49,754 nucleotides of DNA, taken from the IMG/VR virus record IMGVR_UViG_3300027881_000019, positions 1 through 49,754 of that record, one strand, 5' to 3'. Made by a program: the position numbers and the translations under genes. This DNA is from a virus. Positions 13,114-22,625 of the stretch are shown piece after piece (positions within the stretch are counted from its first letter, which is position 1; every line of letters begins with the position of its first letter). The notes below the pieces were generated by a model. It was not told where the DNA came from and did no database searches. It worked only from the letters and a program-made list of their open reading frames with translations.

Positions 13114-13869
13114 TTATATCGTTGCTATACTTCTAATCGATTTTAAATACTCTGCTTCTCGTTTCATCCCACGTCCGTAAAAATATTGCTCAAGAGCTTC
13201 ATTGACAGATGAATACGCATGTCCGAAAATGTGACGTAAAAACGGTATTCTATGAAACATGCCATATTTAGGAAGTAATATTTTCTTGCCGTAATGCTTA
13301 CCGAAAACACCGCCGACACCAACATTGTCAACAAAGTCACCAGGGTTTACTATTCTCAAATGGTCTATTTTTAGCCAATTCAGATATTTGCAATACCTTT
13401 TTGTTCCAAGTGTCGGCATGCAAAACGTAATGCATTTTGAATACCTGCCAATTTTTTCTTTGATTTTTGCTGCAGTTAACAGCTCGATAGGTCCACCGCG
13501 AGAGTGCCCAGTGCAAATGATTGGCTTTCCGGTTTTAAATAAATGGTGTTTCTTTGCAAGCCATAATTTATTAAACCCTTCCAAAAAGCCGCAATGTATT
13601 CCTTCATCGTTTGGAATAAATTTAAAATTACTTCCCCATGCTTTACCACCATCGGTTCCCCTGGTTACATCAAATACTTTGTCTTTCGTTTCACACAGAT
13701 ATCCAAAATCCATACTGTTTTTAATCATCGTAACTTTGCAGACATTGCCGTAATGGTCTTTCAGATAATCCTCGATATAATCAGTCGGGTCGTAATCACC
13801 ATCCCCTGAATCCTCATCCCAGTGAGAAGCCAACATGCAATGCATCCACGATTCGGCAATTATGTTCAT
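13114..13869 (-). CDS. Class 3 lipase / esterase, probable lysis enzyme
   Basis: A 251-residue alpha/beta hydrolase of the Lipase_3 type. Residues 70-75 (RGTDGG) match the oxyanion segment, 91-97 (IHCGFLE) the VHxGF motif, and 121-126 (GHSRGG) the nucleophile elbow with Ser123. Asp178 or Asp181 (NPGDFVDNVG) and His217 (GHAYSS) complete a likely triad. No signal peptide is seen. It overlaps a small membrane protein by four bases and sits where an endolysin is expected; none was found elsewhere. Inferred role: attack on envelope lipids during lysis, analogous in logic to mycobacteriophage LysB. Confidence 0.78.
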   Translation of the reverse strand: MNIIAESWMHCMLASHWDEDSGDGDYDPTDYIEDYLKDHYGNVCKVTMIKNSMDFGYLCETKDKVFDVTRGTDGGKAWGSNFKFIPNDEGIHCGFLEGFNKLWLAKKHHLFKTGKPIICTGHSRGGPIELLTAAKIKEKIGRYSKCITFCMPTLGTKRYCKYLNWLKIDHLRIVNPGDFVDNVGVGGVFGKHYGKKILLPKYGMFHRIPFLRHIFGHAYSSVNEALEQYFYGRGMKREAEYLKSIRSIATI

Positions 13870-13988
13870 GCCACCGCCTTAACTATTTCGACTACCATGT
13901 ATAAAACCCACAATAATAATCCGCTACCCCATCCTAATATTGCAATCTTTACCGACAGCGGTTTATTTAAAATAGATTTAGTGCACAT
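13866..13988 (-). CDS. 40-aa single-TM protein
   Basis: From the ATG at 13988 (TAATG overlap with the upstream gene) the frame reads MCTKSILNKPLSVKIAILGWGSGLL and continues hydrophobic to the end, giving one membrane helix at about residues 14-36. Its place in the lysis block suggests a holin, antiholin or regulator. The longer upstream frame would overlap the neighbour completely and is rejected. Confidence 0.5.
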   Translation of the reverse strand: MCTKSILNKPLSVKIAILGWGSGLLLWVLYMVVEIVKAVA

Positions 13989-14188
13989 TATTTTACCACC
14001 ATGTCCTTTACAAAGTTTAACACCATTCCAACAAGAGAGCCAATCGCAATGGTTACGAACCACCACATCTTGTTCTTAATACTTTTAACGTCGTTTGTGA
14101 GGTTTTTATGTTTTTCATCACAAAGGTCTTTGTTGTATTCGTCACTCACAAGACAATCCTTTTGCCAATGTTTCAGGCTGCGCGGCAT
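13988..14188 (-). CDS. 66-aa protein with C-terminal TM, XhlA-like
   Basis: A 66-residue protein: charged coiled region (EKHKNLTNDVKSIKNK) followed by one membrane helix (MWWFVTIAIGSLVGMVLNFV) and a short basic end. This topology resembles haemolysin XhlA-type holin partners. It is the first gene of the lysis block. Confidence 0.55.
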   Translation of the reverse strand: MPRSLKHWQKDCLVSDEYNKDLCDEKHKNLTNDVKSIKNKMWWFVTIAIGSLVGMVLNFVKDMVVK

Positions 14189-14230
14189 TCAAGCTCCCGG
14201 TTGCCGCAATGCCCTCCGGGAACTTATTGC

Positions 14231-16015
14231 TCATTCTTCCCACGATACACCCTTGGAATAAAACGTAAGCGTTTCATTCCCAAGGTCTGCACCGGGTGTG
14301 TCTCTTAACCTAAAGCTTGATGTATCCTCGTATTTCATGTCTATCTGGTCATATACTGGCCCTGCTGATACCAATAAGGCCCATACCACCCAGCGCGGTT
14401 CTTCGGAGCCCTTCGGCGCGGGTAGGGTTCCACTGGCGAATTTAAGTAATATTGTGTTGCCGCCTGTAATTGTTCCAGATAGTTCAGGCAACAGAATATG
14501 AAACAGGCTACCAATCGTATATATATACGCTGTAGCGGTAGCGCGATAGGTTGCGCCGTCATAAAGAGAACATGCTACCGAATAAGATGAATCCGCATGA
14601 ACTATCTTCTTGTTACTATTTGTTCCTAACGGTCGGTTGGCATCACGATCGTCTAAAACAACATCCCCGAAAAAATTGGTGGTATCACCGATACTATTAA
14701 ATCCTTCATCCCCACATTGAATATCTACCTTCCCAGGGCTTGAAGTATGCTCGTTTCCATAGGCGGAAACTTTTCCGCCCCTACCACTTCCGATACCACC
14801 AATATGCACTACACCAGTGTCGTTTCCATCAACGGTGTTCGGCTCAATGTAAAGGTATGGCGGCAACATTAAATGCTTATTTTCCGGACTACCTGATTCT
14901 GTAGAATCTATATACCCTGAAGCTACTACGTTTTTACTCGCATCTGTCACAAGCACCATGTTTGCTGTGGAATAGTCAAGATTTAATCCATAGTATGATG
15001 TTATTATTCCAAGACGAGATATTCTCATTCGTTCATTTAGATAAGGAGGAACTGAATTGTCTGCAGTGAAAAATGACATGCCCGCCCATGCCCCATTTGA
15101 ATGCTCAGCAACTGCTGCGATCTTTCCTGCAATATCATTTGCTGATAATATAGAAGCATCACCAGATCTGAATTGTAAAGAGCTGAATTCTTGACCTACT
15201 GCTGAGATATTATAATTCCCCATTATTGTTACGACTCCAGGATCTCCGGATTGGGCCTTGACTTCCAGGTTTGTTAATGGAGATGTAGTTCCTATACCGA
15301 TATTTGTCCCATTTTCATAAATCAAACTATTTCCCCATGTAGTAGCACCTGTTGCTTTTGGCAAATAATTTGTCGTTACTCCGTGCGCCATAAGTGTGGA
15401 CACCGGATACACTTTCACCCTATCACTCCCCGCGTCTTTAACAAAAAACGTGTCCGGCCCAGAAGCAACAGGTTGGTTTCGTACGTTAAAAACCGAGTCT
15501 ATTATAAACGTGTCCCTTGCAACCGCCTTGGCTGTAAATTGTATTGAGTCGCCAGCGCCTATAGTAAGGTCAGTATTTGCAAATATATTTCCAGCTCCAT
15601 TATATCCAGTGCGTAGAGTAAAGTCTCCGTCAAAACCCTCCACACTCATCAAATAAAGATACGCGCTAAGACTGGCGTCTTCTGGTTTCATGCCAAGATA
15701 AAGATAGCTCATCGTATCGTAAGGCCCCCACAATTGAAGCCCTTGAATGTAATAATCCGGATCTTTAGCGATATCAATATCGATGCAACTAAGTCCGAAT
15801 TTTCCAAAATCATATTGCAATCGTGAGTTCATAACCCTTGAAGTGGCGTTATCTTTTAATACAAATTTACATGGTTCAGTACTTACCGTCGTTGTATCAC
15901 CGACATAAAGCGACGAATCGGTTTTAATCGACTTCGACACGTACAGGCTATCGTATATTCTCTTCGTCGCAAATGAACAGCTAACAAGCAAAAACACGAT
16001 TATCATTTTATTCAT
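14231..16015 (-). CDS. Tail fibre-like protein with lipoprotein-type signal
   Basis: A 594-residue protein. ATG 16015 is chosen because AGGGGA lies six bases before it. The N-terminus MNKMIIVFLLVSC-SFATKR is a lipoprotein signal with the lipobox L10-V11-S12-C13. The body has beta-structured repeats and the fibre motif NIGIGTTSPLTNLEV near the middle, common in phage fibres. It overlaps the preceding ejection-type gene by eight bases. A lipidated virion or surface protein would be unusual; the leader may instead be a membrane-interacting segment. Confidence 0.62.
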   Translation of the reverse strand: MNKMIIVFLLVSCSFATKRIYDSLYVSKSIKTDSSLYVGDTTTVSTEPCKFVLKDNATSRVMNSRLQYDFGKFGLSCIDIDIAKDPDYYIQGLQLWGPYDTMSYLYLGMKPEDASLSAYLYLMSVEGFDGDFTLRTGYNGAGNIFANTDLTIGAGDSIQFTAKAVARDTFIIDSVFNVRNQPVASGPDTFFVKDAGSDRVKVYPVSTLMAHGVTTNYLPKATGATTWGNSLIYENGTNIGIGTTSPLTNLEVKAQSGDPGVVTIMGNYNISAVGQEFSSLQFRSGDASILSANDIAGKIAAVAEHSNGAWAGMSFFTADNSVPPYLNERMRISRLGIITSYYGLNLDYSTANMVLVTDASKNVVASGYIDSTESGSPENKHLMLPPYLYIEPNTVDGNDTGVVHIGGIGSGRGGKVSAYGNEHTSSPGKVDIQCGDEGFNSIGDTTNFFGDVVLDDRDANRPLGTNSNKKIVHADSSYSVACSLYDGATYRATATAYIYTIGSLFHILLPELSGTITGGNTILLKFASGTLPAPKGSEEPRWVVWALLVSAGPVYDQIDMKYEDTSSFRLRDTPGADLGNETLTFYSKGVSWEE

Positions 16016-17603
16016 TTTCAATCCCCTGGAAAAGATCGGGTTGCGAAGATGCTCTTTTTAAATTGCTTACAGCTCCGGCTCCTGCGATTGGCAAGAGTCT
16101 GCTTTTTCCAATTTTCTTAAAGGTTTTACCGCCTCTAATTATCGCAGCGGCTCCACGGCCTTGACCCGCTGCTTTTGTAACCGCCGAAGCTGTTAATCCT
16201 GCGAGAATAGTTTTTACTGCAAGTTCAGGGTTTTGGTTTGCTAGGGCTGTAACGGTTCCCAATCCGGAAGCGCCACCGATCAGTTTATCCGAAAAAGAAA
16301 TGAGTTGATCTTTGTTCCTTATGCGACTAGCTGCATCCCCTGCTACTGCCTCAATATCCCAAAGTTTTTTTGCTTCCACGTTTAAATCGGCGGCTTCTTT
16401 TGAAATAGACCTTATTTTTTTTACAGCGTTATTATATATGCTTTTTCTGATTTTGTTTTCCAATCTGTCTTCAGTAGTTGCGAACACACCCTTGACAAAT
16501 ATGTCTTCACCTTCATTTATCAGCCTTTTAAATTCTACCAATTGTCCTATTTCTTGTGGGCCAGAAAACGCAAGAGCATCACCCACAGCATCGGCTTTAA
16601 TTTTATCAATTATTTTCTTAGCATTCGACCTTTTTCCTAATGCCACGTTTTTCACCTTTTTATACTCTTCAGTTATTATGTCATCAACAAACCTTCCGAC
16701 GGGCGCATCTTCCCCGATTGCTACATTAAACAACATTTCGTCTGCCGCTTTGACTTTCTGGCTTGCCAAGTCTTTAGCTTTGTCTGCCATTTGAGAAAAA
16801 TTTCCTGTCGGAGATTCAAGATCGTACGTTACGATGTCGTCGAGAATGTTTTGCTTCTTAACGTCGATACGCTGCCCATACCCTCTTCTTGCTAGAGATT
16901 CCTTAATTTTCAAATCACCACCTAGAAGTTTCGTTCCTTTTTTTACAGCTCCTTTTCCGACACCCTCAACAAGTTCACCTGTAACTTTCCCGGCCTTCCA
17001 CCCAAAAGCTTCGGTCATATCAACGGCGGCGGTATAATTAGCTTTTTCAGCAGGAGAAAGGTTTTCCCACCATTTCATAAGAGCCTTTACCGGCTTGCTT
17101 TCCACGGCTTTTTCACCTACAGATTGAATAAGCTTATCTACTACACCTCCGGTTAATTTGTCCGCAGCCTTAACACCTACACTCATCAAAAGTCCAGGTA
17201 CTTCCCCTAGAGTACCGAACGCGCCCCCTGCGGCCCTTCCGATCCTTTCCGGAGTTCCGGCTACCGATTCAACCACATCTGCAGCAAGCCCCTCAGTTCC
17301 TGTTTTTTCGACTGCTGCTTCTCCCAATACGGTAGGAGCTTCAATTCTTCTGGCACGGTCCATTGTACGCCCTGCAGCACCTACAACTTCTCCAGGGATA
17401 TCTTTGGTGATAAACTCAGCGGCTCCCTGTACAAACCCGCCCTTTTGCGGCTCAGACGATGTTGTAGGTACTTTCGGAAGTTCAGGTTCATCGTCATCGA
17501 ACGCACCTACCTCATTACGATAATCAGTTAACGCGGCCTTTAATTTTATCGGGTCCGTTAATCCTCGTGAAATAGCTTTTTGAACGAAATCATCTCTATT
17601 CAT
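16008..17603 (-). CDS. Internal virion / DNA-ejection-type protein, 531 aa
   Basis: A 531-residue protein, alanine- and glycine-rich with long amphipathic helices (for example VGAAGRTMDRARRIEAP, GRAAGGAFGTLGEVPGLLM). The N-terminal 60 residues are acidic. Such composition, and the place beside two other long helical proteins before the fibres, fits podovirus ejection proteins that enter the cell with DNA. Starts by ATGA overlap with the upstream gene. No enzymatic motif was found. Confidence 0.62.
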   Translation of the reverse strand: MNRDDFVQKAISRGLTDPIKLKAALTDYRNEVGAFDDDEPELPKVPTTSSEPQKGGFVQGAAEFITKDIPGEVVGAAGRTMDRARRIEAPTVLGEAAVEKTGTEGLAADVVESVAGTPERIGRAAGGAFGTLGEVPGLLMSVGVKAADKLTGGVVDKLIQSVGEKAVESKPVKALMKWWENLSPAEKANYTAAVDMTEAFGWKAGKVTGELVEGVGKGAVKKGTKLLGGDLKIKESLARRGYGQRIDVKKQNILDDIVTYDLESPTGNFSQMADKAKDLASQKVKAADEMLFNVAIGEDAPVGRFVDDIITEEYKKVKNVALGKRSNAKKIIDKIKADAVGDALAFSGPQEIGQLVEFKRLINEGEDIFVKGVFATTEDRLENKIRKSIYNNAVKKIRSISKEAADLNVEAKKLWDIEAVAGDAASRIRNKDQLISFSDKLIGGASGLGTVTALANQNPELAVKTILAGLTASAVTKAAGQGRGAAAIIRGGKTFKKIGKSRLLPIAGAGAVSNLKRASSQPDLFQGIENE

Positions 17604-18991
17604 TGCAAATACCTTGAAATAATATCGTCATCAGTTGGCAATTCGGCTGGTTTTATGTCACCTCTTGCTTCTTCACCCTTAGTACGAGCGGCGCTTGTCT
17701 TTTTTTTGTAAACTGAATACCAATCTTCATTTCCCGTTGTAGTTACACCGGCACCATAAAACTTATCGAGATACCTATCAATACTTTTTATAGCTGCCAT
17801 TCTTCCCTCTTCAGTAAGAAGAAAGTTTTTGTTAAGAATTTGCTTACCAAAATTTTTCCACTCACCTTCGTTTATTGCAGCTCCAGAACGCTTTCTTCCA
17901 ATAATTTCCACCATCTGCAAAAAAGCATCACCAACCTCCGGGTTGAGAAATTGCCCGGTTTTGCGGTTTACATCAAAATATCCGGCATCGCCGCTCTGTA
18001 CTTGGCTTTTTAAAATGTTTAAATAGTCAATGGCATTATATGCATCTGTAATAGAACCACTTTGAGCATCACTTAACATCGGATTTTCTTTTTGTATTTC
18101 ACGATGTGTTAATTCTCTTCCTGCCGTTGAAGCTGCAGCCGTTTCACCTGAGAGGGCAATTTTTTTAGGAAATAATTTATCAAACTTCCTTACCGATTCA
18201 TCTACACCCAACGACTTGCCGGTTCCTTGGTATAAAAATTGAAGAGGATCAGCCTTTGAAAGCTCCCTGGCTTTTGAGATAGTCATTACATCATATTCTT
18301 CAGAAGACTCCATTTCATCAACTATTTTACCGGCTGCGGCAATCAATTCTGGTGTTCTTTCCCGTAATCTTGCACCAGTTGCGCCACCGCCGCCTTTACC
18401 CCCGCCAATAGCTTCCCTTTTTCTAATATCCTGCTCGATGTCCCACTGTTCTTTTCTCAGTTTTTTTACTTCAGCCCAAAACTTAGATCCAGTCGTAACT
18501 CCAGCATGGTATTCAGCTATCAAATCTCTCAGCATTTCAGGAGGTAATCCCTCCAAAAGAGACGAAGATTCAATAGATGGCTGCGTGGGTGCTTGCTGTT
18601 CTATCCCGGTTTCAAAACCACCTAATGCTCCTGGCTGACCTTGAGGAGGAGGTAGATTGCTTAAAATTCTTTCCAGCCCACTGGTATCTTCCTTTGAAGA
18701 CTTAATATTATCCAATCCTGACATTACGGAATCTTCCTCTACCGGTATGCCTTGCATGGGTTCACGATTCGGACCGAGATTTTTTTCAAAATTCTGAGCA
18801 CCTACTTTTCGCACTTCTGCATTTATGATCGGGTCAAGTGCTTCGTCGGCCTGCTGTTGCTTAAGCATTTCCTTACTTTGTTTCATAAGGTCCATCATTG
18901 CATCGTAAGTAATATTTTCTATTCTCCGCCCATTGGTAGAAGCTCCTTTATAGAAAAACAACTGCCCTTTTTGTTGTCGCTTTTTTGCCAC
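17600..18991 (-). CDS. Internal virion / ejection-type protein, 463 aa
   Basis: A GTG-started 463-residue protein (AGGAG upstream). The start is basic (MAKKRQQKGQLFFYKGAS); a helical N-terminal region, a Gln- and Pro-rich linker around residues 110-145 and a long helical body follow, with a GGGKGGGGATGARLRER hinge near 200. Placed between the glycine-rich membrane protein and the 531-residue protein. Probably a capsid-internal or tail-channel component; identity uncertain. Confidence 0.58.
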   Translation of the reverse strand: MAKKRQQKGQLFFYKGASTNGRRIENITYDAMMDLMKQSKEMLKQQQADEALDPIINAEVRKVGAQNFEKNLGPNREPMQGIPVEEDSVMSGLDNIKSSKEDTSGLERILSNLPPPQGQPGALGGFETGIEQQAPTQPSIESSSLLEGLPPEMLRDLIAEYHAGVTTGSKFWAEVKKLRKEQWDIEQDIRKREAIGGGKGGGGATGARLRERTPELIAAAGKIVDEMESSEEYDVMTISKARELSKADPLQFLYQGTGKSLGVDESVRKFDKLFPKKIALSGETAAASTAGRELTHREIQKENPMLSDAQSGSITDAYNAIDYLNILKSQVQSGDAGYFDVNRKTGQFLNPEVGDAFLQMVEIIGRKRSGAAINEGEWKNFGKQILNKNFLLTEEGRMAAIKSIDRYLDKFYGAGVTTTGNEDWYSVYKKKTSAARTKGEEARGDIKPAELPTDDDIISRYLQ

Positions 18992-19001
18992 AATGACTCT
19001 C

Positions 19002-19274
19002 CTATGTATAACCCAACATTAAATTCCGTATATTCTTCCGTCGCTTCATTTGTTCTTTTAACTCTTTATTTTGCAGTTCAAGGTTCTCTGTTTGAACGTC
19101 CGTTAGTCCCCCCTGTTTTTTTTGCGATCTTTTGTTAGCGGCTGCACGTGCTATTCCCACACCGGCCCCTGCCACGGCACCGATCGCCGTACCCCATGGA
19201 CCAAGCATGGAGCCGATTGATCCACCCTTTACCGTGTCACTAGCCACGTCCATTAGTCCATATTCCTCATCCAT
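19002..19274 (-). CDS. 90-aa glycine-rich membrane-inserting protein
   Basis: A 90-residue protein with a central Gly/Ala-rich hydrophobic segment (GSIGSMLGPWGTAIGAVAGAGVGIA, shown in part) flanked by a charged coiled C-terminus (QTENLELQNKELKEQMKRR). Such Gly-zipper segments occur in phage ejection and membrane-penetration proteins and in some holins. ATAGGAG precedes ATG 19274. Context favours a virion role. Confidence 0.55.
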   Translation of the reverse strand: MDEEYGLMDVASDTVKGGSIGSMLGPWGTAIGAVAGAGVGIARAAANKRSQKKQGGLTDVQTENLELQNKELKEQMKRRKNIRNLMLGYT

Positions 19275-19283
19275 GAAAATCTC

Positions 19284-21425
19284 CTATTCGGGAAAACCCG
19301 ATCCACTGCTATAATAAAAATTTATATTGCTTACCGTATCACGAAAAACTATACTTCCCCTGGAATGTCGTTTACTAGCATTAGCATCTTGTATTCCTAT
19401 CACTTCATAAAGACGCCCGTTTGATGCCTTATAAAGCTGCCCTATATTGTCTGCCGCCCATTTAAACGCATCTCCAGTAAGCTTCCACCTGTTTTTGCCT
19501 TCAGTGGTCCATACAACAGGATTAACACTCTCAATTCCGGTATCAGCAACGGCCTTTCCCTGCTCTCTCAATTCATCGATATTCGCCATTATCGAAGCAG
19601 ATTCGGCAATAGTGTACGTTGTATTTTCACCTGGCTTCCATTCACCATACGCCTCATCAAATCCAAGTCTCTCACTTGCGCCGTAATCCTTAAATCCCGG
19701 TAGTTGTATCGCTTCTCCATCGTCACCCTTCAGAATATTTCCTTCCGCATCAGTAGCGGTATGGGTAATACCGGTTTTAATAGAAACCTCTCTTAACATA
19801 TTGGCGACCAGTTTATCAGGTAAATATTCTATTGTACCTATCAATGCTTGAAAATTCCAGCCCTTTTCAGTAAATTCATTCTGGAGTGTTTGAAGCTGGG
19901 CTTCTTGAACGCGATCTTTCGACGCTTCCGCTGCTTGCCATATCCTATTGGCTGTATCCCGGTCTATCATTTTTGGAGTGCCGTCGTCATTAACCAACAG
20001 ATTACCTTCCTCGTCCATTGCCTGAACTTTTGACATGTCTTTTAAAAATTCTTGCTGATCGTTTTGCAGCATTGTCCTGTCTAGTAGTTCCCGCAATTGG
20101 ACGGTATCAAAAGCGCTGCCGTCCGCCATTGTAATTTTACCGGTTTGTATTTGCTTCTGTAGCTGTCTGGAAAGATCTGATTCCCCGGCAAGAAATGCAT
20201 TTTGTGCTATTCGTTCATTCGTTTCCCAAAGTCTTCCCGCTGTTTCCCGATCTATCATTTTTGGGGTACCGTCATTATTAAACAGCAGATTTCCATCTTC
20301 ATCCATTGCCTGAACAGCTAACATTTTTTCTTCAAAGTCAATTCTGTCATCAAATTGTCTGGCAGTCTCAAGTAGTCCCTGCAATTGAACTGTGTCAAAA
20401 GTGTTGCCGTCCGCCATCGTAACTCTTCCCGACTCTATTTCCCGTCGCAATTCATTGTCGTTAATTTGAAGAGTTTCTTCGTGTCGTTGCTGTGCCAGCG
20501 CTCTTGCATCTTCAGTAGTCCACCCATCCCTTGTCAATGTGTCAATTTCGTCTTGCATCCACTTCTCTTGATCGATATACATTTTAGCAATGTCAACTCT
20601 GTTTTCATTGGCACTCTCATTCTGTATCGCTTGCCATACCCTATTTTTCTCATTGTCATCCAACTGCTGCTCGGTTGCCCAGGTATCGAATTCAATCTTA
20701 CTGTCAAACTGCCGTCCGGTTTCGGCAAGTTCTTTTTCCCGAACGTTTAATTCAGCCATTGTCAAACGACCCTGCTGTTCGAGCTGTTGCTGAAACTGCT
20801 GTTTCGAAGCTTCAAACTTAGCTTCGTCAAGCCCTAATGAAGCTAAAAACTGCTTGTCGACTTGCGAGAGCTGACTGTAATCGAATTTTAGACTGTCTTC
20901 AAATTGCTTCTGTGCCTGGGTAGTACTGATATTAAATTGTCGGGCACCTTCGGAGAGCTGCTCCCTCGATACGAGCAGTCCAATATCCTGTCCTCTGCGT
21001 TGAGTAATTATATCCTGCTCGGCTTGCCCGATATCCGAGGCCATCCCGATACCGCGTTCCTTCATGGCTTGCTCCTCGACTGCAAGCCCCGTCTCGGTAT
21101 CGGCAAGCCCCTGGAAGATGTTCTGCTCAACACGTCCCTGCGCCTTAGTCGCAACACCCTGCCCGATGGCAGCAGCATTGGCCTGTCCGGATGTAGTTCT
21201 GAGGTTTTTCGCTGCCCTGGCGAAGCTTTCCCGTTGCTGAGTTTTCGTAGCGTCAAACGCTTCCCCAGTAAGCATACCTTCAAGATTTTCATTAACGAGA
21301 GAGCCTACCTGATTTTCTCCTTCGTCGCCGGTAGCGAAGCCTGAGAACAACCCTTGATCGGTGTCGTTCTCAGAAGGAAAGTATTTCCGTTTTCTAACTG
21401 GTGTTGCCGATACTGGTATAGGCAT
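19284..21425 (-). CDS. Long helical virion protein with internal duplication, 713 aa
   Basis: A 713-residue, glutamine- and glutamate-rich, mostly coiled protein. Two adjacent stretches of about 110 residues are clear repeats: each has MADGxxFDTVQLxxLL, then VQAMDEDGNLL (or EEGNLL), NDDGTPKMIDR and TAxRxWxxxE. The length and coiled nature resemble internal or ejection proteins of podoviruses; no transglycosylase motif was seen. The C-terminal 150 residues are beta-like and end SSGSGFPE. Confidence 0.62.
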   Translation of the reverse strand: MPIPVSATPVRKRKYFPSENDTDQGLFSGFATGDEGENQVGSLVNENLEGMLTGEAFDATKTQQRESFARAAKNLRTTSGQANAAAIGQGVATKAQGRVEQNIFQGLADTETGLAVEEQAMKERGIGMASDIGQAEQDIITQRRGQDIGLLVSREQLSEGARQFNISTTQAQKQFEDSLKFDYSQLSQVDKQFLASLGLDEAKFEASKQQFQQQLEQQGRLTMAELNVREKELAETGRQFDSKIEFDTWATEQQLDDNEKNRVWQAIQNESANENRVDIAKMYIDQEKWMQDEIDTLTRDGWTTEDARALAQQRHEETLQINDNELRREIESGRVTMADGNTFDTVQLQGLLETARQFDDRIDFEEKMLAVQAMDEDGNLLFNNDGTPKMIDRETAGRLWETNERIAQNAFLAGESDLSRQLQKQIQTGKITMADGSAFDTVQLRELLDRTMLQNDQQEFLKDMSKVQAMDEEGNLLVNDDGTPKMIDRDTANRIWQAAEASKDRVQEAQLQTLQNEFTEKGWNFQALIGTIEYLPDKLVANMLREVSIKTGITHTATDAEGNILKGDDGEAIQLPGFKDYGASERLGFDEAYGEWKPGENTTYTIAESASIMANIDELREQGKAVADTGIESVNPVVWTTEGKNRWKLTGDAFKWAADNIGQLYKASNGRLYEVIGIQDANASKRHSRGSIVFRDTVSNINFYYSSGSGFPE

Positions 21426-21427
21426 AA

Positions 21428-22225
21428 TTACCTCAATGAATACGTGAATGTTGGATTCAATATTAATGCGACATGGGCACCAGTATTATACGTGCTCAAA
21501 ATATAAACATCTGTTGTGCCGATTTTGAAATACACGCACATGTTGGCACTCGCACCCCTGACCCCTACCGGACAATGGCTTTCCACTGTAGGCAACAAAG
21601 AATCGGGAAAATTATCTATCTTTATAGCTCCCAAACTACCATAGCTAATATTTACATCGTCTACAATCACATTAATAATACTCCCTATTCTTGACCATTT
21701 GCCTACTCCGACAGAGTCAACGCCGTCCGTTCGTGCTGCGCTCAAAGCCACATTGAGAGTACAAAGAAAACTTCCTGTGTCATACTGAAACCAAGTACCC
21801 CCGGTACTTATTGAATCAAAAACTCCAACGTTCGCATCAACACTGTCAAAATCAGCATCCTGTGCAGAAGCAGCACCAATAATAACACCGTCCATTGCAC
21901 CGCCGTTTATATCTACTTTCGTTGCTTCAATAAAGCTTGACTTAATAGAATCGATATACATGTTGTAGTTTAACGAGTCGTCCTGAACACTAAGCTTTAC
22001 CCACGTCTTCGGGCTGTTGTCAAGAAGTATCCATTGCGATGTGTCACTTAATACAAATGCTACGCTATGAGTATCGGCAGCGGCTACCGCTTCGTCGGCT
22101 CTTGCGGTGCTGTCGGCGAATATCCACCTAAATGGCGTATGTACCTGAGTTCCCCTAAAATCGTGATGCGTTCCGCATAAAACGGTGAATGCAAACAATA
22201 AAACCAGCAAACAAATCTTTTTCAT
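21428..22225 (-). CDS. Exported or virion beta-rich protein with signal peptide, 265 aa
   Basis: ATG 22225 is chosen because GGAGAAG lies upstream and the product then begins MKKICLLVLLFAFTVLCG, a clear Sec-type signal. The rest (about 245 residues) is beta- and Asp/Ser-rich with the pattern of a small fibre or head decoration. It overlaps the upstream coiled-coil gene by four bases. Function unknown. Confidence 0.6.
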   Translation of the reverse strand: MKKICLLVLLFAFTVLCGTHHDFRGTQVHTPFRWIFADSTARADEAVAAADTHSVAFVLSDTSQWILLDNSPKTWVKLSVQDDSLNYNMYIDSIKSSFIEATKVDINGGAMDGVIIGAASAQDADFDSVDANVGVFDSISTGGTWFQYDTGSFLCTLNVALSAARTDGVDSVGVGKWSRIGSIINVIVDDVNISYGSLGAIKIDNFPDSLLPTVESHCPVGVRGASANMCVYFKIGTTDVYILSTYNTGAHVALILNPTFTYSLR

Positions 22226-22623
22226 AAACTGTCTTCTCCTCTTGTTTCCCAATCGGGCTCAGTTGTTAATCCTTCATTTAAATCGACTTGCGTAAATAAT
22301 GTATTACCACTATAAATCAATCCTTCATAAGGCTCTTCCACGGGTGCAAAAAATCGCCAATTACCCAACCTAAGCTCGTCAGTGGTTGGAGTAGTGGTTG
22401 AAGTACCTGTTATACTTTCAATATACTCAATCCTTTGCGTTAAATTAGCGATTTTGCGGGTTAAGTCAGATATCCGCACCGATTCATCTACCTCAAGCCG
22501 GGTGCCGTGCATTACAATAAGTCCGGCACCTTTTATTATCCGTTCAAAATCAGAGCGCAGCTTTTTAAGAGCGTTTTCCGTGTCACTCAATTTTCTCTGA
22601 AGTTGTCTGGTTTCTTCCGGCAT
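22222..22623 (-). CDS. Coiled-coil virion protein, 133 aa
   Basis: A 133-residue protein: residues 1-35 form a strong coiled coil (LQRKLSDTENALKKLRSDFE), a second helix pair follows around residues 60-75, and the C-terminus has a small beta domain (NWRFFAPVEEPYEG). It starts one base after the upstream stop. Probably a neck or fibre-connector part. Confidence 0.55.
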   Translation of the reverse strand: MPEETRQLQRKLSDTENALKKLRSDFERIIKGAGLIVMHGTRLEVDESVRISDLTRKIANLTQRIEYIESITGTSTTTPTTDELRLGNWRFFAPVEEPYEGLIYSGNTLFTQVDLNEGLTTEPDWETRGEDSL

Positions 22624-22625
22624 AA

